A stretch of 64,000 nucleotides of DNA from Eutreptiella sp. 'Long Island Sound 2002' (GCA_964036045.1 OZ038378.1:41975228-42039227), one strand, 5' to 3'. Positions 20,607-30,425 are shown, counted from the stretch's first letter. A program made the numbers and translations. Notes: generated from the letters alone by a model not told the origin.

Positions 20607-22196
20607 CTACATGTGCTTTGGTGCACGATGCTTCTTCCACATGCGTTGCATGCCAAACTTGATCCCCTCTCTACCCAAACCCTTTTCCCCAAACCACAAC
20701 CGGATGCCGCAATCAAGGGCATCCAGGTGCAGAGCATGCCTTAGTCCCCATCGGGTGACATAAGGCTTGCTCAGCTTCCACCCTTGAAAACAATGGCGGA
20801 TGTCCATTTTAAAACGTTTGTTCCTCCATGCGGTGGGAATGGAGGAAAAATTAATAAAATTCCCCCACCTTTGGAGGTGTGCCCCACTGTGGCACACCAC
20901 CCAATGCATCCAAACCGGAACACTCCACCCCAATGCCCTCCATGCCTTGCTGAATTGTGTAACCATGGATGCATAACGTTGGCGTTGATCCATGCGAACA
21001 GGACCCACATGGCGCCAAATCTTTTGCATATAGTAACAGGCCTGCAACATGAGGTGCAGGACGGCACTGGCTTTGAGCCACCTGTTGCCCTCCCACTTCA
21101 CAACATGGGTACAATACATTGCAACAATGCGCACCAACTCGGCGTGCAACTCAGGTGTTTCGAAAAAAAGACGGGAGGCGTTAATGTCGAGAGTGTGTTG
21201 CTTCTCTTTCGAGGGAGCACGCATCACTCTCTCAGCCACAGGGATGTGCTTTGCTTCTTGCCGGAGGTTAGAAATGAAATGGGACACGGCCCTTAGAGAC
21301 GTTTCCCAATGCCTGTCCCCACCCTTGCACAACAATGTGCCACATATCCAACATTGCAGACAGGAGGGATGCAAGACATAAGGGACCCAATGCGAGGAAG
21401 CACTGGAAAATCTGCAATTGCAAACAAATGGGCTTGAAACTGGTCATACTTGAGATTGCAAATCCAACATTTCCCACACGAACCTGACATCATGACTTTC
21501 CCATCCCCACTTTTGAAACACAATAATTTTTTGGTAGTACCCCAAAATTTCTATGCCGCCCTCGGCTTCAAGTTTTTTGACTTGGTCATTCAATTTCCCC
21601 ACGGAATCCATCCTTTGCAGATGGGCCATATCGTCCCCCCCATCAAACACCCACCATGAGGCCCATGCCTGACCATCATGGTGTGCCCCCCCATCCTCCC
21701 ATAGGTCCAGAAACACGTCACAACGTGTGGCACTGGCATTATGAAAAACAGTGGCATCAGAACAGATTACAACAGCCAAATATGTATTCTCCTCATACTT
21801 CCGAATGCTGTCTTCGGCATGGGCACATGCAACCATGGTGGTGACAATATCATGCAATTCCACCACCCCACATGTCCGGGTACCCCCTTTAGTGGCCACC
21901 TCCAGAACCCTCCCCTTGGACAGGTAAGGTGTGAGGGTCTTACGCATTGCCATCACATGGTCCCAAGTGCATGTGGTCCTCATGCAACCCTTCAATGCCC
22001 GGATGGAAAGGTGGTGCCGCCGCATCCATCGGAGTAGGTTATTTGCCTCCTTGTCGGCCACATCCACCTCACCATCTTTTGAAATAATCATGAGGCCTTG
22101 GGCATGGGGTCGCAAAAGTACATCGTCACCAAGCAATGCTGATGCTACCGATTGCATCCACAAACGTCTTTGCCGTTGCCCTCTTTCCCCGCAATC
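20607..22196 (-). pseudogene. Damaged transposase with altered Glu position
   Basis: The gene reads in one frame from an acceptor at 22197 to about 21530, shifts for the block KSGDGKVMMSG and CGKCWICNLK, and shifts back near 21310 at a GGGTGGGG run. The last part contains RWGNFINFSSIPTAWRNKRFK, which aligns without gaps to the FSCFAMEGSHRRLK end of the copy at 9.9 kb; the likely catalytic Glu is Ala here. An upstream piece at about 22205-22370 has CSMC and CFTC, a possible zinc finger. The frame changes make this copy dead unless they are sequencing errors in G runs. It follows the dioxygenase-like exon at 22.6 kb and a palindrome intron. Confidence 0.6.
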
Positions 22197-22349
22197 CTAT
22201 TGTAAAAAAAACAGGGTGGACCATAACATGTGAAACAAAATAGGGTGCTAGCGTTGACGTTTGTGGATGCAGAGCACATACTGCATAGGGGGTCAAATGC
22301 CGGCGTTTTGATTCCCTCACAAAAATCTTGAATGCTCTCCAAACAAAGC

Positions 22350-22598
22350 CCCTTCTCCTTCTGATGGGCATTTGCAAACATATTGCTTACAATAATTGCT
22401 GTGGAGAGATGTGCCAGGCATATGTGGGCCAGTTGCCCAGTGAAACCGTGCGCACAGGCGCATGCAACAGGCGCACAGCATGTACGATTCAGCACAAATC
22501 TTTCGCCGTATACTTCGAGTATACGGCCGTATACTTCCAGGTATACGGCCGTATACTCGGAGGTATACGGCCGTATACTGGTAGTATACGGTGCTCAC
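22350..22598 (-). other. Palindrome intron after the dioxygenase exon
   Basis: Donor GTGAGCACC at 22598. Four GTATACGGCCGTATAC copies at about 22505-22595. The acceptor is not certain; CATCAG near 22360 is possible. Confidence 0.6.
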
Positions 22599-22934
22599 TA
22601 GTGGCCCCAAGGACGAAAGCCATAGGCCAATAACTCATCAACAGACTCATCCGGGAGGTAATCCGTGTTGCACCCATTGTAGAAAACAATGGCATAGCGC
22701 TCCCCCCTCCATGGGGCAGGCCCGTGGTCCGCTTTGGAGTTGAAAAGCACACCCGGCCAGCCCTTGTAGGCCTTCGCATCCACAACACCACCTCCATGTT
22801 CATCCAACCGCATCGGGGTCCCTTGCATGGGACTATGGAGCACTCCACCTGTTTCAACACAGACCTCCCCACCACTGTGCGCCCCGACAACGCAGATGGC
22901 AGAAAGCGGAAAAGGATCCCTCATGTTCCTTTGT
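22599..22934 (-). CDS. TET/JBP-like dioxygenase C-terminal exon
   Basis: The exon starts after an acceptor (TTTTGTAG) and ends at a GTGAGC donor. It reads AICVVGAHSGGEVCVETGG, then KGWPGVLFNSKADHGPAPW and RGERYAIVFYN. This is the C-terminal half of a 2-oxoglutarate/Fe(II) dioxygenase barrel: the GGE strand, a Trp-x-x-x-Phe strand, the distal iron-binding His of the ADHGPAPW block, and the Arg of GERY that binds 2-oxoglutarate. The pattern is that of TET/JBP-type enzymes, which oxidise methylated bases and are known to travel with KDZ transposons in fungi. The first half with the HxD motif should lie upstream and I could not place it. It precedes a transposase, in keeping with that linkage. 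Another dioxygenase family is possible. Confidence 0.6.
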
Positions 22935-22935
22935 C

Positions 22936-23330
22936 TACAAAAGCGGCATCTTTGGGCCTCCGCTCCCGCCTCTGCTCCGTACGTTATCCCCGTAAGCTAG
23001 GAGAACGCGCACAACGACAATAACACTCCGCAACGCTCCGGAACGCAGAAAACGCGGAGAACGCGGAAAACGCTTCCAGAAGCACGACCAGAAGAAGAAA
23101 ACCGGAACGCGGATAACGCGGATAACGCGAAAAACGAGGGAACCGCTTCCAGAAGCACCACCAGAAGCACAGAAGCGGAACGTAGAAAACGCGGCCAACA
23201 AACGAACCCCATACGATGCTAAGAACGGTGGAAGCAAAGCGGGAGGCAACATGCAAAGTGCGTTTCTCCTTGAAAGTGCGCGAGTGCGTCGGGCTACCTC
23301 AAAAACTCCCAGAAGCGCTGTAAAAACAAG
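22936..23330 (-). other. Intron-like stretch with TTCTGGAAGCG repeats
   Basis: The stretch before the dioxygenase exon contains GCTTCTGGAAGCG three times and TCCGCGTTCTCCGCGTTTTC words. It is a variant of the GCCTCTGG/GCGTTCTGCGCG motif of the introns at 12-16 kb. The donor is not fixed. Confidence 0.55.
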
Positions 23331-23682
23331 GGTGTTTTTCCTGACCCCTAGAAGCGCCCATTTCGTCATCTACGTCGTAGACAAAGGAATATGGCGATGG
23401 CCCGGCATTCTTTGTGAAGTATCGTATTGTACCACTTGAATGGTGGTCCAATGCAACCACCTTGGAAAATTCGCATGCGCATGTGCATTTGAAAGGCAAA
23501 TTAGCTCCCTTTGCCTTTCATTGCCGCTGCACAAGCGCGCACGGCGCCAATCCTTCCCCTGCCTGCGTGTCCCTGTAGCCCCAAACTGCACATTGTGCAC
23601 TTGTACACCCAAGATGTGCAGCTTGCGGTACACCAACTCTCGGCATAAAGCTGCAAGGGCGGGGTTGCATGGATGGGGGTAG
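23331..23682 (-). CDS. Possible exon between coiled-coil and dioxygenase
   Basis: A frame reads NPALAALCRELVYRKLHILG and VQVHNVQFGATGTRRQGKDW. It is protein-like and ends in a stop at 23370. It may be the N-terminal part of the dioxygenase at 22.6 kb, but I see no HxD motif in a consistent frame. Confidence 0.35.
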
Positions 23683-25905
23683 TCATTGCGACTTTGCGGG
23701 GAGGCCACGTGCTGGGCCGGCGGCCTGACTGCCCTGACACCCACTGCCCCGACTCCCAGACCCTTGGGGTGGGGGTGCACTCCGTGTGATACTATGGGCC
23801 ACAATGGACCTCGCCCACTCCTCGTCGGCCTTGGCCGCTTGGAGTTGCGTCTCCAACTCCTTGGCCTTGAGGTGCCAGTCATGGGCACTTGTGGTGGCAT
23901 CGGCCAACTTGGTCTCCAGGTCCGCAATCCTCTTGTCCTTGGCGTCACCCTCAGCATGGGCAACCTTCAGCTCCTCCTTGAGGGAGGCATTGGCCTCCCT
24001 CAAGGAGGTCAGGGAAGTCCGGCTGAACTCCCCGATCTCTCGGGAGATGTTCAGCCGGGACTTCCCCAAGCCCGCGACAACACCGCTGACAATGTCAGCG
24101 GTGCTGGGCACATCGAGGTCCCCCAGGGCCTCGCATGTGCCACGGCGGGCAGCTGCTTCAATCCCCCCCACCCCCCCAAAACCCCTCAAGCCCCCCCGAG
24201 ACAACAGCAACAGCAGCAGCAGCAGACCCGGAAGGCTTGGGGGCCTTCCGGGTGGGGGTGGGTGCAGGGGTGGCCCTTGGGTCAGCGGGCTCATCATGAG
24301 CCCGCTTCAGCCCCCTCCCCCCAAGCTGTTTCCCCGCCCTCGAGGCTAACTCGGCCTGGAGGGCGAGGGAGTGCTCCCAGGGGACAGGCTCCCCCCCAAA
24401 ACTTTTGAGCACCATAATGAAGTCCGAAATGCTCCATTTTTCCCCCCTGGTGCTCAAAAGAAACGCGCACCTTCCCGGAGCTCTTGCTCCACACCGCAGC
24501 CCCCAAAAATGGCCTCCACAACCCCCCCCCCCTTTGCGACATTCGCCACAACCCTAATGGGCAGGCGAATGTTGTAAAGTGCACCACTGGCACGGACATT
24601 GAAACGGGAATAGTATCCCGTGTCCTTCCCGGTGGTGCACGCCAGGTCCGAGGGCGCACTGGCAACATCCCCATGACCCACAGGAATGGGGTCCACGTAC
24701 TCCCGACCGGAGATCACTTGTCCTGCGGCAGCCTTTGGCGCCACCAACTCCGACACCTCGGGCTCGGCCACCTCGTAATCGGTGATGCTCCGCAGTGGCC
24801 AGGGATCATACTGGACCTGAATGGGAGGAAAGGGTGGAATTCTAACAAGGAACTAGGCAAAAAGGATTGAAATTGGCAACAAATACTATGAGTATACGGC
24901 CGTATACCTCCGAGTATACGGCCGTATACCTCGGAGTATACGGCCGTATACTCAAAATGGCTGGGCAGGTATACGGCCGTATACTCGCGGTATACGGCCG
25001 TATACTGGGAGTATACGGCCGTATACCGTGGGTATACGGCCGTATACACAAGGTATACGGCCGTATTCCAAGACCATGGCACTGGGTGGGTGAGAGGTAT
25101 GCATGCTACACTTGAAAACGAAACGTTCCTGGTTCAAACCCCACTGCCCTCAAACATGCAAAAACATGTGTAGGCCATTGAAGAATCCTGGGAAGAAGTT
25201 GAAGAGGTTAATGATCAATTCAATTCAACTCAACCTGAAGAACTGTAACCATATAGGGAGGCGCTGAAGACAGGCCAAACAAAAAAACCCACCAGTGACC
25301 TCACCTTTTGAGATAAACGGGACTTAATGAATAACAACAACACAGTTCAACCCATGCCCGGATCCCACAAATACCTGATTGCAGATGCACCACAGCTCTT
25401 GCTTCTCCTCTTCCTCCTCCTCCACGTCCTCATCTTCTTCTCCGGCCTTCTCCTTGCCCTTCCTTGACTTCGCCTTGGGCTTCGGCTTCGACTTCTTCTT
25501 CCTCGAAACCGTCTAGAATGGCCACCACTTCACCCAACCATAGCTCTCCGCCAGTGCAACATTCATGAGGTGGTGCTTGTGCCCAAGTGCAAACCAATGC
25601 AAAACCCCGCCAATTGTGGTATCGGTGGAAGCCAAAGCAACACCACCAATCAAACCCCGCGAAACCACCAATGAACCGGGGGGACAAGCAAGGAAAGTGC
25701 CATCCGAGCCCACAGAAGGCAAGGGGTTAGCATGCATTTGCCGCAGTGGGCACTCCTCATATGAAGGCTGACCCTCAACCCCAACTCGAAGGGGGCTAGG
25801 GGACAAATGTTCATGAATTGCAAAAAAAATAGCCCCATCAACGGGCATGTAGAACTGAAGTGGGGCCGGACAACGACCCCATGCAACACCACTGTGTTGT
25901 GTCAT
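23683..25905 (-). pseudogene. Acidic/CICN-motif and coiled-coil protein, several lesions
   Basis: From the ATG at 25905 the frame reads through FFAIHEHLSP and GGVLHWFALGHKHH to a TAG at 25513. It continues in the same frame through a Lys-rich then Glu-rich stretch to ELWCICNQ at 25375. LWCIC resembles the start of a PHD finger, but the remaining cysteines are not there. A 558-nt palindrome intron follows, in phase 0. The next exon begins VQYDPWPLRSITDYEV and contains FNVRASGALYNIRLPIRVV. It then changes frame at G runs near 24530, 24400 and 24175, and ends in a coiled coil (SLREANASLKEELKVAHAEG) with a TGA at 23683. The layout matches the paralogue at 18-19.5 kb. The stop at 25513 (TTCTAG) could instead be a splice acceptor. 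Function unknown. Confidence 0.5.
24817..25374 (-). other. Palindrome intron, 558 nt, frame-preserving
   Basis: Donor GTATTTGTGG after CICNQ, acceptor CCCATTCAG before VQYDPW, phase 0. Eight copies of GTATACGGCCGTATAC, or one-base variants, lie at 24893-25070. This is the clearest proof that the palindromes sit inside an intron. Confidence 0.75.
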
Positions 25906-25914
25906 TGTCTCACC

Positions 25915-27438
25915 CTAATTCCAAGCGCCCTCCTCACAGGCACCACACTGCCCCTCCAGGGCGTCGGTGGCACACAATGGCACGTTACCGCATGTAACAC
26001 AAAAAACTGTGGTAGCATCACTCACATCCAACAACACCTCACAACCAACTGCACCACAAGTGGCATGAGGGCCTTGAGACCCTTCGGGGGATGCAGCCGC
26101 TTTGCCGGGCCAAGGGGGAACAACAACAGGGCAAGTGTTGTTGTAGTCGAACCTGGAGGTACCAACCGAAATGAAACCAAAAACACGGGGCCGATGGGGG
26201 TTTGTGGTAGGGCAAATACCTCCGCGATGCACAGTCAGTGCATTGCCCAACCACACATCCCCAATGTCCAATGGGGCCATTGGGGCCACCACCCAAGGGT
26301 CCGGAAGGCCCGTGTGGGATGCAACCACAAAATCTCCAGCACAACCATCATCGGGTGTGGGGGAGAACATCGGAAACAAGCAAATAACATGGTGTTGGTC
26401 CGGGCCGGCAACATAGCTCAGGTTAATGTCACGGTGCCAACACTGTTTTTTTTCCACATCCACTGTACCGGCCTTCACGACAATAAAGGTGGTAACATTC
26501 ACGACCGGACACTTCCAGCACAAACGAGTCTCCAAGTGAGGTATGAGGACCTCCCTTGCGAAACTGTACATTGCACCCCCCTCCAGTGGAGTCATTGTGC
26601 GGCGGGTGTCACTGTCCCCTGCACGAGTCTCGGCGGGCCAATCCTCATTCAAAATATTGAGCCCCGCATCTGCCCTAAGTTCCCCATACTCATCCTGAAG
26701 CTTGTCCATCCAACTGACAGAAATGAAGCCAGATTGGAAAGCATGGCCCCATTGCTTGAAATCCTTGAGGTCGTCGACATGACGATGATCGACGACGTCA
26801 ACGGGGATGGAGACACAATGGTGTTCAACACCAAAAGGGGGGGTGGTGGTGAGGGGAAAGAAAAGGGAGGGGTGCATCTCAGTACCCTTGTACCAGGTGG
26901 GTAGGGTGTGGCCCTCCAAATCGGCATGCCAGGACCATGGCGATTGGGAGTGGAGGGAGTAGAGGGGGGCGGTGTCCTTCCAATGCCCCCGCTGCACTTG
27001 CTGGGCCTTGCACTCCCATTTGCGCCAGCCAGCAGCCACGTCCCCCGAGACATGAATCCCCGGAGAGCCATCGTGCATCTCCCGTTCCCTCAAATACAAA
27101 CTCATCCCCCTATTGGGCCCCCCACAGCTTTTTTTAACATGCTCCACGACAGCGCGGGCATCCGAATCATGGAGCTGCAACACAATAGCTTGCAGATTAG
27201 GGTTGTTGTCAAACAACGACAACAAAGGGTCAGTGAGGCTGTGGGGTTGGACAACGCCCGGGTGCGTTAGCTTCACCAGGGCCACAGGGGTGTCCAAGGT
27301 GGACCAAGCACAATTCTCAAGAGAAGACCAAGACACGGTGCGTGTGCTGTCGGGGCTGTAAACACCTCTGTGCACTGTGCGGAGAGCTACGGCATCAGCC
27401 CACTTCTTCAACAAGGCATGAGTGCCGGCATCAGTCAT
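25915..27438 (-). CDS. 2-oxoglutarate/Fe(II) dioxygenase-like protein
   Basis: The 507-residue protein starts at the ATG at 27438 and has no internal stop or frame change. Near residue 335, QCWHRDINLS gives the HxD iron-binding pair. LDIGDVWLGNALTVHRGG near residue 404 gives the second iron His. HRPRVFGFISVG near residue 416 gives the Arg that binds 2-oxoglutarate. Order and spacing fit the double-stranded beta-helix dioxygenases. The C-terminus (last ~45 residues) has paired cysteines (FCVTCGNVPLC, GQCGAC) like a zinc ribbon. The N-terminal 130 residues are related to the fragment at 30.85-31.18 kb (both have VNP/NNP, LQLH/LLHTEDVDAVVE). A TET/JBP-type activity on modified DNA bases is possible because transposases are close by, but a phytanoyl-CoA-dioxygenase-like role on another substrate fits the motifs as well. 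Confidence 0.65.
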   Translation of the reverse strand: MTDAGTHALLKKWADAVALRTVHRGVYSPDSTRTVSWSSLENCAWSTLDTPVALVKLTHPGVVQPHSLTDPLLSLFDNNPNLQAIVLQLHDSDARAVVEHVKKSCGGPNRGMSLYLREREMHDGSPGIHVSGDVAAGWRKWECKAQQVQRGHWKDTAPLYSLHSQSPWSWHADLEGHTLPTWYKGTEMHPSLFFPLTTTPPFGVEHHCVSIPVDVVDHRHVDDLKDFKQWGHAFQSGFISVSWMDKLQDEYGELRADAGLNILNEDWPAETRAGDSDTRRTMTPLEGGAMYSFAREVLIPHLETRLCWKCPVVNVTTFIVVKAGTVDVEKKQCWHRDINLSYVAGPDQHHVICLFPMFSPTPDDGCAGDFVVASHTGLPDPWVVAPMAPLDIGDVWLGNALTVHRGGICPTTNPHRPRVFGFISVGTSRFDYNNTCPVVVPPWPGKAAASPEGSQGPHATCGAVGCEVLLDVSDATTVFCVTCGNVPLCATDALEGQCGACEEGAWN

Positions 27439-27457
27439 GGTGGCAGAAAAGAAGGGC

Positions 27458-27965
27458 CTGGGAGAGCAAGAAGCAACATAATATGGATTGGAATGGACAC
27501 ATATGGAGACATACATTGCAATCTTGAATGAAGTATGAGCCTACATTGGTTTCAAGTGGTGTGCAATTGTTGGGCAAAGGCAAAGCATGCAACAAGATGG
27601 GCACAAAAGGCACAACAATGGAATTTTTCAACTTGAAACAACCACATGGTGCAAACAAATACCCCCAGTATACGGCCGTGTACTCAAAGTATACGGCCGT
27701 ATACTCCAGAGTATACGGCTGTATACTGAGGTATTGGAGCCTTGAGTATACGGCCGTATACCCCAAGAGCCCAAAATGGGGTAGTTTCAAACACAACATT
27801 GACCATCACAATTGGCAAACTAGAGGTATTCCCCAACCCACCTATGCATGCATTGTGCATTATACATTCGTACCCACCTGTACATGCCACATACCCCTTT
27901 CTCCCAAAACCCCCTTTTTTACCCGTATACTCCCAGGTATTCCTGGTATGCCAGGTTATGCTCAC
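27458..27965 (-). other. Palindrome intron, 508 nt, in the dioxygenase leader
   Basis: Donor GTGAGCATAACC, acceptor CTCTCCCAG. Five GTATACGGCCGTATAC-type copies lie at about 27667-27760, with one half-site at 27925. Joining the exon at 27966-28082 to the next one shifts the frame by one base, so the first exon may be a leader with its own short frame, or the splice sites are slightly different. Confidence 0.6.
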
Positions 27966-28082
27966 CATATCCTCCAATTGATGGTGGGCAACGGGGAGGG
28001 CTTGGTAGTGGGCGAGAGTGTCGGCTGCGGGGTCGGGGCGCGAGGCGAGGCTTGCGAGTTGAGACATAGTCTGCTGCGACAT
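27966..28082 (-). CDS. First exon of the rightmost gene
   Basis: An ATG at 28082 opens 39 codons rich in Ser, Ala, Gln and Leu and ends exactly at a GTGAGC donor. Upstream, GCTCTCAAAGC and CTTTCGCTTGG are shared with the gene start at 31175. It should belong to the dioxygenase gene, but the frame does not connect. Confidence 0.45.
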
Positions 28083-28099
28083 TGTTAAAAGAGAAGAAC

Positions 28100-28140
28100 G
28101 CGAGGGCTTTGAGAGCTTTAACCAAGCGAAAGAGTGGAAA
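28100..28140 (-). promoter_or_regulatory. Upstream block shared by two gene starts
   Basis: The block AGCTCTCAAAGC preceded by TTTCGCTT lies 20-55 bp upstream of the ATG at 28082. A near-identical block lies 15-40 bp upstream of the ATG at 31175. Shared position in two related genes suggests a promoter or leader element. Confidence 0.45.
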
Positions 28141-28262
28141 GGAGGGTAAATTCGTACGAAATTCGTACGAAATTCGTGACACTCGTGAATCTGTGAATCT
28201 AGCGTGAATTTCTGCGTGAATTTAGGTGCGTGAATTTCACATTCACGTGAATCTCACCAAAA
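28140..28262. repeat. Right subterminal TTCGTACGAA array
   Basis: TTCGTACGAA twice, then spaced GTGAAT and TTCACGTGAA words, about 180-300 bp from the right end. It mirrors the left subterminal array. Confidence 0.75.
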
Positions 28263-28446
28263 GTGTTAAACCATGCGGGGACGTTAAACCTCTACATTGC
28301 ACCTATTAGTTGCATCTTACTTTGGGCGGAGATAGCACGACAAAAGCACACGATAGCACCAAGTTACGAGCAAAACACAGCAAAATTGGGTGAAATTCAC
28401 GGTACCGTGAGTCTCGGATTCAAACAGCCGGTTCACGAAGGGTACA

Positions 28447-29540
28447 CAACACACAGAGCGGGCACACCGGTGTACAGGAGCCGAGTGGCCCAGTACACCG
28501 CACAAGCAAAGCAAAGGACGGAGCGGGCACACCGGTGAACAGGAGCCAGGTGGCCTAGGACACCGCACACGCAACACAACACAAGGAGGTGGCACACCGG
28601 TGAACAGGAGCCAAGTGGCCCAAGACACCGCGCAAACATAGCAACACACCGAGCGGGCACACCGGTGAACAGGAGCGAAGTGGCCCAGGACACCGCACAG
28701 GCAAAGCAAAGGATGGAGCGGGCACACCGGTGAACAGGAGCCAAGTGGCCCAGGACACCGCACCAACAAAGCAACGCACCGAGCGGGCGCACCGGTGAAC
28801 ACGAGCCAAGTGGCCCAGGACACCGCACACGCAACACAACAAACCACGCGGGCACACCGGTAAAAGGGAGCCAAGTGGCCCAGTACACCGCACACGCAAA
28901 GCAACGCACCGAGCAGGCACACTGGTGAACGGGAGCCAAGTGGCCCAGGACACCGCAGACGCAACATAACACACCGAGCAGGCACACCGATGAACAGGAG
29001 CCAGGAGGCCGAGGACACCGCACACGCAACACAACAAACCACGCGGGCACACCGGTGAACAGGAGCCAAGTGGCCCAGGACACCGCACACGCAAAGCACC
29101 GCACCCAGCGGGCGCACCGGTGAACAGGAGCCAAGTTACCCAGGACACCGCACACGCGAAGCAACGCATCGAGCGGGCACACCGGTGAACAGGAGTCTAG
29201 TGGCCCAGGACACCGCAGACGCAACACAACACACCGAGCAGGCACACCAGTGAACAGGAGCCCAGTGGCCCAGGGCAACGCACAAGCAAAGCAACGCACC
29301 GAGCGGGCGAACTGGTGAACAGGAGCCAAGTGGCCCAGGACACCGTAGACTCAACGCAACAAACCACGCGGGCACACCGGTGAACAGGAGCCAAGAGGCC
29401 CAGGACACCGCACACGCAAAGCAACGCACCCAGCGGGCACACCGGTGGACAGGAGCCAAGTGGCCCAGGACACCGCACACGCAACACAACGCACCGAGCG
29501 GGCACACCGGTGAACAGGAGCTAAGTGGCCCAGGAGACTG
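28447..29540 (+). repeat. 63-bp satellite, right side of the 19-kb element
   Basis: About 17 head-to-tail units containing GCACACCGGTGAACAGGAGC, AAGTGGCCCAGGACACCGC and ACGCAACACAAC. The first unit begins with CAACACA, the target duplication. The long minus-strand frames of Cys, Ala, Val and Leu are translations of the unit, whose length is a multiple of three. Confidence 0.95.
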
Positions 29541-29549
29541 CACACACGC

Positions 29550-30128
29550 GCACACGTAGGGCGGCCGAGGGATAGGAAAGAACCAACACCCCATGGGTCG
29601 GACGAACTGGGGCGTTCCAGCCGACCCACCGGGCCAGCAGCAGGGGCGGTACCCCAAGGCCACTGGTCCGAGCCCGGCCAGGCTGCATCGGGGACCATGG
29701 CAAACGTCATCCGGAGCCATGGAAGCAACCGGTGACAGGCAAGCCGGTACACAGCCCAGGAGGGGGTCGACTGCCAGGCAGAGGGGCCCCGCAACTCAAG
29801 CCACAGGGGTGAGGCGGTCGTACCGTAGACTAGCGGGAGCAATACCCCTTGTGGTGAGAGATATTCCACACAGCTGGGCAGCCCCAAGAGCTGCCGCCCA
29901 AAGGAGGGGGCATGTGGCCCTACCCATGGACACATGTGGGGACACCCTCCCAACTGGGACACCTGGACCGCTAGGCCGGGACACTGCCTTCCCAAGCACC
30001 TGCGGGAGCGGCTAAGGAGGCACCTAAACTAGGGCAGTGGGAGGGACAGGACGTCCCCTTGGTAAGACCTTCTTCCTGCATTGTCAAAGGAGGCATCCCG
30101 AGCTCCTGAAGATACCTACCTACCTACC
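29550..30128 (+). mobile_element. Possible retroelement 3' end with CTAC tail
   Basis: Unique GC-rich sequence ends in CTTCTTCCTGCATTGTC, a short stretch and four CTAC units. The 1.38-kb insertion at 5.3 kb (read on the minus strand) ends in a similar way. Frames are open but show no known domain. The left boundary and any target duplication cannot be seen. Confidence 0.4.
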
Positions 30129-30179
30129 TTGATCAACTTGAGATCACACGAACGCGTGATGGTATCACTTTAACCAACA

Positions 30180-30425
30180 TCCATGTGTTCAAAGGTGCAA
30201 ATACAGCTGTTTTGGGCCTTTTTTGGCACCCTCCGGGTTATTATCTGGCGTAAAGGGCATGCACCGTCACAAATTGTTGCTTGCCAAGCCTCACGTAGCA
30301 CTGAGGACAACGTTCATCAATCTGAAATCACACGAAAGCGCGACCGTATCACTTTAATCAACATTTATGTGTTCAAAACTGCAAATATAGTTGTTTTGGG
30401 CCTTTTGTGGGCGAAGAATGGTGTT
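30180..30425. repeat. Dispersed ~185-bp repeat, second site
   Basis: Two copies of the family seen at 3.85-4.19 kb (GTTCAAA-GTGCAAATACAG, TTGTTGCTTGCCA). No coding capacity. Confidence 0.7.

Larger units (their letters stand above)
9421..28446 (-). mobile_element. 19-kb DNA transposon with terminal inverted repeats
   Basis: Both ends read TGTACCCTTCGTGAAC inward (9421-9436 and 28446-28431). More weakly they share GTTTGAA and GTGAATTTCAC within the next 60 bases. CAACACA at 9414-9420 is repeated at 28447-28453 as a 7-bp target duplication; the satellite itself contains similar words, so the duplication alone is not proof. Interruption of one satellite array in one orientation supports insertion strongly. 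All recognisable genes lie on the minus strand: dioxygenase-like proteins, two transposases with an EGSHRRLK-type end, a PiggyBac-type transposase and acidic or coiled-coil proteins. TTCGTACGAA and TTCACGTGAA palindromes lie within about 350 bp of both ends. The element may be KDZ-like; that is an inference from the transposase tail and the linked dioxygenases. Confidence 0.8.

Noticed and set aside
25080-25150. tRNA-like GGTTCAAACCCC with flanking GGCACTG and CACTGCC
   Set aside because: A B-box-like word and an imperfect acceptor stem are present, but there is no D arm or pairing T stem; it lies in an intron.
28317-29329. Long Cys/Ala/Val-rich minus-strand frames
   Set aside because: The satellite unit is 63 bp, a multiple of three, so frames stay open without selection.
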